Below, piece after piece: positions 1 through 8,402 of a DNA stretch of 64,000 nucleotides. The stretch is from an uncultured Lachnospiraceae bacterium. GTDB lineage: Bacteria; Bacillota; Clostridia; Lachnospirales; Lachnospiraceae. Position 1 is the first letter of the stretch. Each line of letters opens with the position of its first letter. The notes under the pieces are model-generated. The model did not search any database and was not told the DNA's origin. It was given only the letters and a program-made list of their open reading frames with translations. The translations under genes and the position numbers were made by a program. Where the stretch lies: assembly GCA_910576895.1 (NCBI GenBank), contig CAJTJZ010000006.1, positions 24,294 to 88,293 of the forward strand, in the 5' to 3' direction.

Positions 1-1367
1 TAACAGGACTCATTGTAAAAAAATCAAAAGCATTAGAGAAAAAGAAGGCTTTTCGTATTCAATTAACAGGACTAAAAAATGCATATGAAGTAAAAAAAGT
101 AATCTTTCGAGTTTATGATGATAAAGAGCAGGAAGTGCTTTCGCTTACAGGACAAAAAAGAAATGAAAAAAAGGGTTCTTATGATGCAGAAGTTAGTATG
201 AAAAAATTAGATTATGCTTTAGATATGTATACAATTAGAGCATTTTTAGTAGATATTAATGGAACAGAACAAGAATTACCTGCAGAAGCTCCTGTAGATG
301 CACGTGTGCAAAATGGTACATTAACGATAGAAAAGAAAGGAAATGCCGCTTGTTCTTATCGGCTTCAAAAAGCATATATTCCGGGAAATATAAAAAAAGT
401 GGAGTTTATTCTCTATCAAGTAGAAAGTGATGGAGAGAAAAAATTAGAAACTTATACAGCAAAGGCAAAAATAGCAAAACAGAAATTTGCTGTTTCTGTA
501 AAGCATGAACAAATAGGAAATTATAAAGTAAAAGCATATGGATATACGGCATGGGATAAAAAGATTCTTTTAAATGAACAAGAATATCAGATGAAGAAAA
601 AGGATATGGGAAAAAATGGCTGGTATTATGAAACATATCAAGGGCAAAAATATAAATTTTATTATAAAAATAATGTAAAACAGACAGATTTAACCGATAT
701 TTTAAATATTCAGGAGAGTAATGCCAGTACTGGCAGTAATTTATATATTGAAGTCAATCGTGCTGCCTGCAATGTAACGATTTATCTTTATAATGAAGAA
801 ACAAAACAATATGATATTCCAGTAAAGACTTGTGCTGTATCTGTAGGACGTGATACTTATTCAACAGCAGGTGCAAGCTCTTTAAATGTAAATTCTTCTT
901 TTACACCATTAGGTGATTTTTCCATTTGTACCAATGGTACAGCAGCAAAATTTACATTAAAACCAATGTATGAACCAGATGGAAGTACTGTTTATGCTAG
1001 ATGGTGTACCCATATTGTAGGGAATGTTTATTTTCATGCGATTGCTGTAGGAAGTCAGTCTCATTATTCCTTAAGTTCTTATACTTATAGCAGGCTTGGT
1101 TCTCCTGCTTCTGCAGGTTGTATTCGTATGACAGTTGCAGATGCAAAATGGATTTATGATTATGCAAAAACAGGTACAAAAGTAGTGATTGTAAAAGGAG
1201 ATTCTTCAAAACCCGGACCTCTTGGAAAAGGAAAAACAATTAAAACAAGCAGTGTTTCTTATGATCCAACCGATCCAGAAGTCCCAGATTCTCGTAAAAA
1301 ATCGGATTATAAGGCTGGAAGAATTAGTGGATATATGACGGGAGATGGAGAAAGAGTTGGATATTAA
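1..1367 (+). CDS. L,D-transpeptidase with GBS Bsp-like repeat (5' end outside window)
   Basis: The reading frame is open from base 3, so the gene begins before the window and the internal GTG at 135 is not a real start. The N-terminal visible part (KVIFRVYDD followed by a second beta-rich unit) looks like GBS Bsp-like repeats, which are found on secreted clostridial wall enzymes. The C-terminal part (about 720-1200) is a YkuD-type L,D-transpeptidase domain with the active-site motif SAGCIRM; the catalytic Cys codon is at 1119. Such enzymes make 3-3 peptidoglycan cross-links or attach proteins outside the membrane. A hydrophilic tail of about 45 residues follows. No signal peptide can be checked because the start is missing. 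Family assignment is strong; substrate is inferred. Confidence 0.88.
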   Translation, partial: TGLIVKKSKALEKKKAFRIQLTGLKNAYEVKKVIFRVYDDKEQEVLSLTGQKRNEKKGSYDAEVSMKKLDYALDMYTIRAFLVDINGTEQELPAEAPVDARVQNGTLTIEKKGNAACSYRLQKAYIPGNIKKVEFILYQVESDGEKKLETYTAKAKIAKQKFAVSVKHEQIGNYKVKAYGYTAWDKKILLNEQEYQMKKKDMGKNGWYYETYQGQKYKFYYKNNVKQTDLTDILNIQESNASTGSNLYIEVNRAACNVTIYLYNEETKQYDIPVKTCAVSVGRDTYSTAGASSLNVNSSFTPLGDFSICTNGTAAKFTLKPMYEPDGSTVYARWCTHIVGNVYFHAIAVGSQSHYSLSSYTYSRLGSPASAGCIRMTVADAKWIYDYAKTGTKVVIVKGDSSKPGPLGKGKTIKTSSVSYDPTDPEVPDSRKKSDYKAGRISGYMTGDGERVGY

Positions 1368-1474
1368 GAAGACTTTATGGATTTTATCCATGTAAATAGA
1401 AAACTTTAAAAACTGTATTTTTAGGAGAATCTTAGGAGAATTATATTATTGTCAACAACCCATCCTCTAAAGTT

Positions 1475-1506
1475 TGCAATACTTTTCATTTATGAAAAGC
1501 ATTGCA
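1475..1506. repeat. Left-end inner hairpin of the ORF-less element
   Basis: Two 15-nt arms (TGCAATACTTTTCAT and ATGAAAAGCATTGCA) flank a TT loop with one mismatch. The same hairpin recurs near the other end of the element, and half of it recurs upstream of enolase. Confidence 0.8.
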
Positions 1507-1537
1507 TGGAATGGGCTTGTAAAAGTCCATGGTTGAC

Positions 1538-1758
1538 TAGCCTAAGCCTTCCTTGGCTACGTTACCTGCGAATAGATAGTTACCTTGGGATGTACAGCCA
1601 AGTTCCAAGCTCTAAGGCATATGTTTAAACAGTTCTGATGGGTAGGAACAGTGATGTATGCATAAAACCGTAGGATAACATTGGCGATGGCTGCATTACC
1701 CTAGCTGGCAGGGGGCTTTATAAGCATTGTGCCAGCATAATTTAAGTAAGAAGGAGGA
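1538..1758 (+). ncRNA. Candidate structured RNA (HEARO / omega-RNA-like)
   Basis: This core of the ORF-less element is more G+C-rich than its surroundings and rich in self-complementary segments, for example CTTGG/CCAAG pairs between 1550 and 1610, and CTGGCA (near 1708) with TGCCAG (near 1731). It has no open frame of useful length. The position inside the element, and directly 5' of an ATGA, match HEARO RNAs, now known as the guide RNAs of IscB. A TnpB-type omega-RNA is the alternative. Recognition is by layout and folding rather than by alignment to a covariance model, so the class is uncertain. Confidence 0.45.
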
Positions 1759-1798
1759 TGCAAGGACGGAATACGCAATTCCTCCCACCGCCTAAAGC

Positions 1799-1831
1799 TT
1801 GCAATGCTTTTCATGAATGAAAAGTATTGCC
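1799..1831. repeat. Right-end inner hairpin of the ORF-less element
   Basis: GCAATGCTTTTCAT and ATGAAAAGTATTGC flank a GA loop. It differs from the left-end copy by swapping the mismatched base to the other arm, so the two copies are near-identical palindromes. Confidence 0.8.
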
Positions 1832-1858
1832 TACAGTGGGTTTCCTTGCTGACTTTTT

Positions 1859-3697
1859 ATGAAACAATGGACAATGAAATCGGATAGAGATAGTAATGGC
1901 AATCCAATTGATTTTGAAGCATTTGGAGAAAAGTTTCATGTAAGCAAAATACTTGCAAGACTTTTAGTAAATAGACACTTAAATACAGTGGATAGGGTAA
2001 ATAAATATTTATTTGGACAGTTAAAACATCTGGAAAATCCATATTTAATGAAAGATATTGAAAAAGCAGCAAAACTTATCAAAGATGCAGGGCAAAAGAA
2101 GTTTCCTATTAGGATTCTTGGCGATTACGATGTAGATGGAATTATGTCTTGTTATATTTTAAAAGAAGGATTGCGTATTTGTGGATTAGAAGCAGATGTA
2201 AGGATTCCAAATAGGATTTTACATGGTTATGGAATGAATCCTGCACTTGTGGAGGAAGCATATCATGATGGAATCAAACTTCTTTTGACTTGTGATAATG
2301 GTATTTCTGCTGGGCAGGCAATTGAACAGGCAAAAATGCTTGGAATGCAGGTGATTATCACCGATCATCATGAAGTACCTTATGAGCTTTTAGAGGATGG
2401 AACAAAAGAATATAACCTGCCGCCGGCAGATGCCATTGTAAATGTAAAACAGATAGATTGTCCTTATCCATATAAAGGGATTTGTGGTGCTTATACAGCT
2501 TTTCGATTAATTCAGGTTTTATATGATGCCTGTCTTGGGATAAAAACAGAACAGGGAATTTTAAAAGAACTTCTTCCACTTGTAGGATATGCAGCACTTG
2601 CAACTGTATGTGATGTTATGGAATTAACGGGAGAAAATCGAATTTTAGTAAAGGAAGGATTAAAGCTGTTACCACAGACAGAAAATCTGGGAATGCAGAC
2701 TTTGATCAAAGAATGCGGTTTGGAAGGAAAGACATTAAATTCCTATCATTTTGGTTTTATTTTAGGACCATGTTTAAATTCTGCTGGACGGCTTTACTCA
2801 GCGGGAGATGCATTATCTTTATTTTTTTCTACAGAAGATACAGAACAAAGGATAGAACAGGCAAAATGGCTTGTTTCTTTAAATCAGCAAAGAAAGCAAA
2901 TGACAGAAGATGGAACAAAACAAGCCATTGCTATGATAGAAAAGAAGCAAAAAGAAGGAGAAGAAATAGAGGATGTACTTGTTATTTATTTGCCTTCTTG
3001 TCATGAAAGCATTGCTGGAATTGTTGCTTCTAAAATAAAAGATCGTTTTTTTCGTCCTACGATTATTTTAACCGATCCTGCCAAAGGAAGCCCTTTGGAA
3101 AATACAGGAATTGTAAAAGGATCAGCACGTTCCATTCGGGCATATTCTATGTATGATAAATTATCAGAATGCAAAAACTATCTTTTGAAATTTGGTGGGC
3201 ATCCCCTCGCAGCAGGGCTTTCTTTAGAAAAAGAGAAGATAGATGCTTTTCGTAAAGCACTAAATCAAAATTCTGGACTTACAAAAAAAGATTTTATAGA
3301 GAAAATTAGTGCTGATATGATACTTCCCTTTTCGGAATTAAGTAGTTCTATGGTAGAAGAACTAGAACTTTTACAGCCATTTGGAAATGGAAATGATGAT
3401 CCTATTTTTGGATTAATGGATGTACAAATTTTATCCGCAAGATATATGGGAGCAAAAAATCAATATTTAAAACTTATAGTAACAGATTCTTCTAAAAGAC
3501 AGTTGGAAGCCCCAATTTTCCATGATGTTGATGTTTTTATAGAAGGTCTTTGTGAAAAATATGGAAATGATGCTTTGGAAAATTTATTAGCACATAGACA
3601 AAAGGATTATCGAATCAATCTTCTTTATTGCCCAGAGATTAATGAATTTAATCATCAGAAAACAATTCAGATTCGGATAAGGGATATACAATTTTAA
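1859..3697 (+). CDS. recJ: Single-stranded-DNA-specific exonuclease RecJ
   Basis: The 612-residue protein carries the DHH-family phosphoesterase motifs in order: LGDYDVDGIMS (motif I, about residue 86), TCDNGIS, ITDHHE (the DHH motif) and NSAGRLYSAGDA (DHHA1-side motif), followed by a C-terminal OB-like region. RecJ degrades single-stranded DNA 5' to 3' with divalent metal and serves recombinational and mismatch repair. The start at 1859 gives the usual MxxW N-terminus (MKQWTMK). No Shine-Dalgarno lies just upstream: the AGGAGA stretches at 1423-1439 are cut off from the ATG by the inserted element, and the nearest GGAGG (1753-1757) is about 100 nt away. Expression may therefore be altered. 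Confidence 0.95.
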   Translation: MKQWTMKSDRDSNGNPIDFEAFGEKFHVSKILARLLVNRHLNTVDRVNKYLFGQLKHLENPYLMKDIEKAAKLIKDAGQKKFPIRILGDYDVDGIMSCYILKEGLRICGLEADVRIPNRILHGYGMNPALVEEAYHDGIKLLLTCDNGISAGQAIEQAKMLGMQVIITDHHEVPYELLEDGTKEYNLPPADAIVNVKQIDCPYPYKGICGAYTAFRLIQVLYDACLGIKTEQGILKELLPLVGYAALATVCDVMELTGENRILVKEGLKLLPQTENLGMQTLIKECGLEGKTLNSYHFGFILGPCLNSAGRLYSAGDALSLFFSTEDTEQRIEQAKWLVSLNQQRKQMTEDGTKQAIAMIEKKQKEGEEIEDVLVIYLPSCHESIAGIVASKIKDRFFRPTIILTDPAKGSPLENTGIVKGSARSIRAYSMYDKLSECKNYLLKFGGHPLAAGLSLEKEKIDAFRKALNQNSGLTKKDFIEKISADMILPFSELSSSMVEELELLQPFGNGNDDPIFGLMDVQILSARYMGAKNQYLKLIVTDSSKRQLEAPIFHDVDVFIEGLCEKYGNDALENLLAHRQKDYRINLLYCPEINEFNHQKTIQIRIRDIQF

Positions 3698-3744
3698 AGT
3701 ATTTTTCATATTTTTTAATAGAAATAGGAGTAGATAAGTAAGTT

Positions 3745-5127
3745 ATGGAAAAGAAAGTAAAAGAACGATTGGAAAATATTAGTAATCAGATTTTTATTTC
3801 TTCAAGAAATGAAATTTATCTTTCTATGCGTTTTTTAGAACCCGCACTTTTTCGTTTTTCTTATGAATTATCTTTATCTACACAAATGTTAGGCACAAAT
3901 GGGGAGCAGATTTTTTATAATCCAAAATATTTATTAGAATTATATGAGGAAAGCTCGGGAATTGTTAATAGAGCTTATCTTCATATGTTATTGCATTGTC
4001 TATTTCAACATTTATTTAAAGAGGAAAAGGAGAATCATCAAGACTATAATTATAATTATACTCTTTGGGATTTATCCTGTGATATTGCAATAGAATCTAT
4101 CCTAGATTCTTTTGAAGGAATTTCTTGTATATTATCAAAAGTATCTGAATATCGGGAAAATATTTATAAAAAATTAAAAAATAAGCTTTCTGTATTAACA
4201 GCAGAGGGCATTTATTTGGAATTAAAAGAAATGGATGTAACACAAAAGGAATGGGAACAGTTAAGAAAAGAATTTCAAGTAGATGATCATTGCTTTTGGG
4301 AAAAACAAAAAGAAGATAGAGAAAAGAAGCAGCAGAAAAAAGATAATAAGCAAAGAGATCAAACCATGACGGCATGGCAGGAAATAGCAAAGAAAGCACA
4401 AACGGCAATGGAAACGATTTATCAGCAGATAGGAGATCGTTCTGGCAGTCTAAAAACGATGTTAAAAATACAAACAAGGCGTAGAGATAATTATAAGCAG
4501 TTTTTGCGGCAGTTTGCTGTGATAAAAGAGGAAATGAAATTAGATTTGGATTCTTTTGATTATATTCCTTATACCTTTGGGCTTTCAGGTTATGGAAAAA
4601 AGAAAGAAACACAGATTCCATTAATAGAACCACTAGAATATAAGGAACGTTATGGAATTGATGAATTTGCGATTGCAGTCGATACATCAGGTTCTATTTC
4701 TAAAGAACAGATAGAGGAATTTTTTATAGAAACTATGCAGATTCTTCAATCAGAAGAAACTTTTTTCCGAAAAGTTACCATTTATATTTTACAGTGTGAT
4801 GCAAAGCTGCAAAAAAAAATGATCATAAAATCAAGAGAAGATTTGCAATCTTTTATGGATACAATAGAAATATCGGGTTTTGGGGGAACGGATTTTCGCC
4901 CTGTTTTTTCTTATTTGGAGAAATTATTGGAACAAGGAATCCTTACAAAACTGCGAGGGCTTTTATATTTTACCGATGGATTTGGAATTTATCCAGAAAG
5001 AATGCCAAGTTTTGAAACAGTTTTTATTCTTCCAGCAGATACACAAAAAGAGCCACAAGTACCCGTATGGGCAACAAAGCTTTTTGTAGACTTTCCTAGA
5101 AATTTAACGAAAGGATGTTATATATGA
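3745..5127 (+). CDS. VWA-domain protein with degenerate metallopeptidase-like N-terminus (DUF2201 type)
   Basis: The 460-residue protein has an alpha-helical N-terminal half with HMLLHCLFQH (residues about 80-89), which matches the HExxH-x4-H region of the VWA-like metallopeptidase (DUF2201) family but lacks the catalytic Glu. A charged Lys/Gln/Glu-rich linker follows at about 190-215. The C-terminal VWA-like domain has the MIDAS motif DTSGS (D313) and later FGGTDFRP and YFTDG. The gene overlaps the downstream MoxR-type ATPase by ATGA, so the two are co-translated and probably interact, as in MoxR/VWA (RavA-ViaA-like) pairs. The substrate is unknown. SD is weak; the ATG at 3745 is the first good start. 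Confidence 0.82.
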   Translation: MEKKVKERLENISNQIFISSRNEIYLSMRFLEPALFRFSYELSLSTQMLGTNGEQIFYNPKYLLELYEESSGIVNRAYLHMLLHCLFQHLFKEEKENHQDYNYNYTLWDLSCDIAIESILDSFEGISCILSKVSEYRENIYKKLKNKLSVLTAEGIYLELKEMDVTQKEWEQLRKEFQVDDHCFWEKQKEDREKKQQKKDNKQRDQTMTAWQEIAKKAQTAMETIYQQIGDRSGSLKTMLKIQTRRRDNYKQFLRQFAVIKEEMKLDLDSFDYIPYTFGLSGYGKKKETQIPLIEPLEYKERYGIDEFAIAVDTSGSISKEQIEEFFIETMQILQSEETFFRKVTIYILQCDAKLQKKMIIKSREDLQSFMDTIEISGFGGTDFRPVFSYLEKLLEQGILTKLRGLLYFTDGFGIYPERMPSFETVFILPADTQKEPQVPVWATKLFVDFPRNLTKGCYI

Positions 5128-6686
5128 ATATTAAACAAGCAAAAGAAGAAATAAAAAATACATTTCTTGCCTATACAAGAAAAAGAACATCAGGAGAATT
5201 TTGCATTCCTTTGGCTGCACAGCGTCCCATTTTATTAATAGGACCACCGGGGATTGGAAAAACGGCAATTGTAGCACAGGTAGCACAAGAATTAAAAACA
5301 GGATTTCTTTCTTATACTATGACACATCATACACGTCAAAGTGCCATTGGACTTCCTTTGATTAAAGAAAAGAAGTTTGGAGAAAAACAATATGCAATAA
5401 CAGAATATACAATGAGCGAAATTATTGGTGCTGTTTATGAACAAATGGAACAAACAGGCTGTAAGGAAGGTATTTTATTTTTAGATGAAATTAATTGTGT
5501 TTCTGAGACATTAGCACCAACGATGCTTCAATTCCTGCAATATAAAATGTTTGGTACACATCATCTTCCAGAAGGATGGCTGATTGTTACCGCTTCCAAT
5601 CCGCCAATGTATAATAAATCCGTTCGTGAGTTTGATCTTGTAACACTGGATCGTATCAAAAGAATTGATATTACAGAAGATTATGATGTTTGGAAAGAGT
5701 ATGCCATTTCTCGTATTCATAGTGTTATTTTATCGTATCTTGATTTAAAAAAAGATGCTTTTTATAAAATAGAACGAAACATGACAGGAATGGTTTTTGT
5801 AACAGCAAGAGGCTGGGAAGATTTATCGATTGTATTATCTGTTTATGAAGAAATGGGAATTGAGATTACAAAAGAATTTTTAACAGAATACATTCAATTT
5901 CCAGAACTGGCAGCAGATTTTAAAAATTATTATGATTTATATAAAAAATACAGGGATTATTATCATATTGAAGAAATTGTAATGGGACATTTTGAGAAAG
6001 AACAAGTAGAACGATTAAGAAATGCACCATTTGATGAAGCTGTTTGTGTTATTCATTTATTTCTTTCCAAACTTCAAGAAGGGTTTTCTCAGGCTTTCTT
6101 AGAGGATGGTATTACAAAGGAACTGCATAAATTATTGCAGGCTTGGAAAATAAAAGCATTACAGGCAAGAAATGGTATCGAAGCATTACAGGATTTAAAA
6201 GAGGTTTTTTCTATTTTAGAAACTCGGTGGAAACAAGGAAAAGAAAATCGTATTTTTTCTGGTTTTCAAGATTCTAAAGAGGAAGAAATTCTTTCTTTTG
6301 CAAGACAAATTTGTATGACCTATCAGGATATTCTTTCAAAGGAAGCGAATTTATCAAAAATAACAGGAGAAGAAAGCTTTGAAATAATAAAAGAGAACTT
6401 TTCCTTGCAGATAGAAAAACGAAAAAAGATCGTATCTCTTGTAAAAGCACAATTAGATGCTTCATTTGATTTTTTAGAAGAAGCCTTTCATAGCAGTCAA
6501 GAAATGGTGATTTTTATTACAGAACTTTCCAGTAGAAAAGAAGCAGTTTGGTTTATTATGGAAAATGGATGTGATAAATTTTATCAATATAATGAAGATT
6601 TATTATTTTATGAAAAAGAAAAAGCACTTCGGACAGAAATTTCAAAATTAGGAGAAGAATTAACACTTGACTTTTTAGAGAACTGA
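5124..6686 (+). CDS. MoxR-type AAA+ ATPase
   Basis: About 520 residues. Walker A is GPPGIGKT near residue 40 and Walker B is ILFLDEIN; TASNPP follows as a sensor-1-like stretch. This is the AAA+ core of MoxR-type chaperone ATPases, followed by a long helical C-terminal half (about 270 residues) with no recognisable domain. The start chosen is ATG 5124, which overlaps the TGA of the VWA gene (ATGA) and is 9 nt from AAAGG; the ATG at 5115 abuts that SD and is less likely. Together with the VWA gene it probably forms a metal- or complex-remodelling machine; the client is unknown. Confidence 0.85.
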   Translation: MNIKQAKEEIKNTFLAYTRKRTSGEFCIPLAAQRPILLIGPPGIGKTAIVAQVAQELKTGFLSYTMTHHTRQSAIGLPLIKEKKFGEKQYAITEYTMSEIIGAVYEQMEQTGCKEGILFLDEINCVSETLAPTMLQFLQYKMFGTHHLPEGWLIVTASNPPMYNKSVREFDLVTLDRIKRIDITEDYDVWKEYAISRIHSVILSYLDLKKDAFYKIERNMTGMVFVTARGWEDLSIVLSVYEEMGIEITKEFLTEYIQFPELAADFKNYYDLYKKYRDYYHIEEIVMGHFEKEQVERLRNAPFDEAVCVIHLFLSKLQEGFSQAFLEDGITKELHKLLQAWKIKALQARNGIEALQDLKEVFSILETRWKQGKENRIFSGFQDSKEEEILSFARQICMTYQDILSKEANLSKITGEESFEIIKENFSLQIEKRKKIVSLVKAQLDASFDFLEEAFHSSQEMVIFITELSSRKEAVWFIMENGCDKFYQYNEDLLFYEKEKALRTEISKLGEELTLDFLEN

Positions 6687-6763
6687 ATTTAAAATTTTTT
6701 AAGTAGTTAATTTTTTGATCCCTAGTGTAATAAAAGGAATATCAATAGAAAGAAGGACAGGTT

Positions 6764-8182
6764 ATGTATAATGTAAAATCAATGAAAGCAGAGGAATTTA
6801 TCAGTCATGAGGAAATTTTGGAAACAATGAAGTTTGCTGAGGAAAATAAAAATAATAAAGAATTGATTGATTCTATTATTGAAAGGGCACATGACTGTAA
6901 AGGATTAAGTCATAGAGAAGCACTTCTTTTGCTTGACTGTGATTTAGAGGAAGAAAATAAAAAAATATTTGAACTGGCAATGGAGATAAAACAGAAATTT
7001 TATGGTAATCGTATTGTTATGTTTGCACCGCTTTATCTTTCTAATTATTGTATTAACGGTTGTACTTATTGTCCTTATCATTATAAAAATAAGCATATTA
7101 GTAGAAAAAAGCTGACACAGGAGGATATTGTAAAAGAAGTTACTGCTTTACAGGATATGGGACATAAAAGGCTTGCATTAGAGGCAGGAGAAGATCCTGT
7201 CAATAATCCGATAGAATATATCTTAGAATGTATTCAAACGATTTATGATATTAAACATAAAAATGGTGCTATCCGTCGTGTAAATGTAAATATTGCGGCT
7301 ACTACAATAGAAAATTATAGAAAGTTAAAAGAGGCAGGAATTGGGACTTATATTCTTTTTCAGGAGACTTATCATAAAGAACATTATGAGGAACTGCATC
7401 CAACAGGACCAAAGCATAATTGGGCATACCATACAGAAGCTATGGATCGTGCTATGCAGGGTGGTATTGATGATGTAGGACTTGGTGTTTTATTTGGATT
7501 AAATTTATATCGTTATGATTTTACAGGTATTTTAATGCACGCAGAGCATTTAGAAGCAGCATTAGGAGTTGGACCACATACGATTAGTGTTCCAAGACTT
7601 CGCAGTGCAGATGATATTAATCCAGATGATTTTAGCAATGGTATTGATGATGATACTTTTGAAAAAATTGTGGCAGTATTGCGTGTTGCTGTTCCATATA
7701 CAGGAATTATTATTTCTACAAGGGAATCGAAAACTTGCAGGGAACGTGCTTTGCGTGTTGGTGTTTCTCAAATTAGTGGCGGTTCTAGTACAAGTGTTGG
7801 CGGATATGCCGAGAAAGAAGCAAAGGAAGATAATTCTGCACAATTTGATGTAAGTGATAATCGTACTTTAGATGAAATTATGTTATGGCTTTTAGATCTT
7901 GGTTATATTCCAAGTTTCTGTACTGCTTGCTATCGAGAGGGAAGAACAGGAGATCGGTTTATGCAGCTTGTAAAAGCAGGGCAAATATCAAATTGTTGCC
8001 ATCCAAACGCTTTGATGACATTAAAAGAATATTTAGAAGATTATGCATCAGAAGATACCAAGGAAAAAGGAGAAGAAGTAATAAAAAAAGAAATAGAAAA
8101 TATTACAAATCCAAAAGTAAAAGAATTATGTAAAGAACGTTTGGAGAAAATTGCAAAGGGAGAGCGTGATTTTCGTTTTTAA
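6764..8182 (+). CDS. hydG: [FeFe]-hydrogenase H-cluster maturase HydG (radical SAM)
   Basis: The 472-residue protein matches HydG in length and layout. The radical-SAM cluster motif CINGCTYC (CX3CX2C) is at C96, C100 and C103, and a second Cys cluster (CTACYREGRTG plus CCHP) near the C-terminus binds the auxiliary cluster. HydG cleaves tyrosine to give the CO and cyanide ligands of the hydrogenase H-cluster. The SD is AAGGACAGG shortly before ATG 6764. HydE, HydF and the hydrogenase itself are not in the window. The next gene was originally the Rrf2 regulator at 10154, about 31 nt downstream, before an insertion sequence landed between them. Confidence 0.95.
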   Translation: MYNVKSMKAEEFISHEEILETMKFAEENKNNKELIDSIIERAHDCKGLSHREALLLLDCDLEEENKKIFELAMEIKQKFYGNRIVMFAPLYLSNYCINGCTYCPYHYKNKHISRKKLTQEDIVKEVTALQDMGHKRLALEAGEDPVNNPIEYILECIQTIYDIKHKNGAIRRVNVNIAATTIENYRKLKEAGIGTYILFQETYHKEHYEELHPTGPKHNWAYHTEAMDRAMQGGIDDVGLGVLFGLNLYRYDFTGILMHAEHLEAALGVGPHTISVPRLRSADDINPDDFSNGIDDDTFEKIVAVLRVAVPYTGIIISTRESKTCRERALRVGVSQISGGSSTSVGGYAEKEAKEDNSAQFDVSDNRTLDEIMLWLLDLGYIPSFCTACYREGRTGDRFMQLVKAGQISNCCHPNALMTLKEYLEDYASEDTKEKGEEVIKKEIENITNPKVKELCKERLEKIAKGERDFRF

Positions 8183-8191
8183 TGGTAAGAT

Positions 8192-8206
8192 GAGTACTCT
8201 CGGAAA
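8192..8206. repeat. Left terminal inverted repeat of the IS
   Basis: GAGTACTCTCGGAAA pairs with the reverse complement of 10111-10125 at 13 of 15 positions and is preceded by the TAAGAT duplication. Confidence 0.85.
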
Positions 8207-8402
8207 GTAGCTGAAAAAAGAGGAGAAAAGGATAGTATACAAGGGAGTATAAAAAAGTGGAAGAAAAAAAGGATAGAGTTGAGTTGTTTTGAAATAATCC
8301 TTAGAAAAAAAGACAACACAAGGAAGTCTGTTAAAAAAGTGTTTTTTTAACAAACTCAACCATAGTATTATGAGATAAGTTTTTAAGGAAAACAGTAAAA
8401 AA

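Larger units (their letters stand above)
1446..1858 (+). mobile_element. ORF-less mobile element, HEARO/IscB-like or IS200/IS605-like
   Basis: A stretch of about 410 bp without coding potential is bounded by two related stem-loops. At the left, GTCAAC (1451-1456) pairs with GTTGAC (1532-1537), enclosing CCCAT/ATGGG (1459-1463/1511-1515) and a long inner hairpin. At the right, GCAAGGA (1760-1766) pairs with TCCTTGC (1843-1849), enclosing CCCAC/GTGGG (1784-1788/1836-1840) and a copy of the same inner hairpin. It ends directly before ATGA, the start of recJ. Subterminal palindromes are typical of IS200/IS605-type ends; ORF-less HEARO elements reported next to ATGA or GTGA sites also fit. No transposase or IscB is present, so it would have to move in trans. 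The exact boundaries are estimates. Confidence 0.62.

Noticed and set aside
1446..1858. Group I intron or IStron
   Set aside because: None of the conserved P/Q/R/S core segments was recognised; terminal palindromes and lack of ORF fit a HEARO or IS200/IS605-type relic better.
4097..4687. 196-codon open frame on the minus strand
   Set aside because: It lies wholly inside the VWA gene and encodes a Phe/Leu-rich low-complexity product typical of antisense A+T-rich coding DNA.
8328..8360. Terminator after hydG at GTTAAAAAA/TTTTTTTAAC
   Set aside because: It lies inside the insertion sequence, has an A/T-only stem and is not convincing as a hydG terminator.
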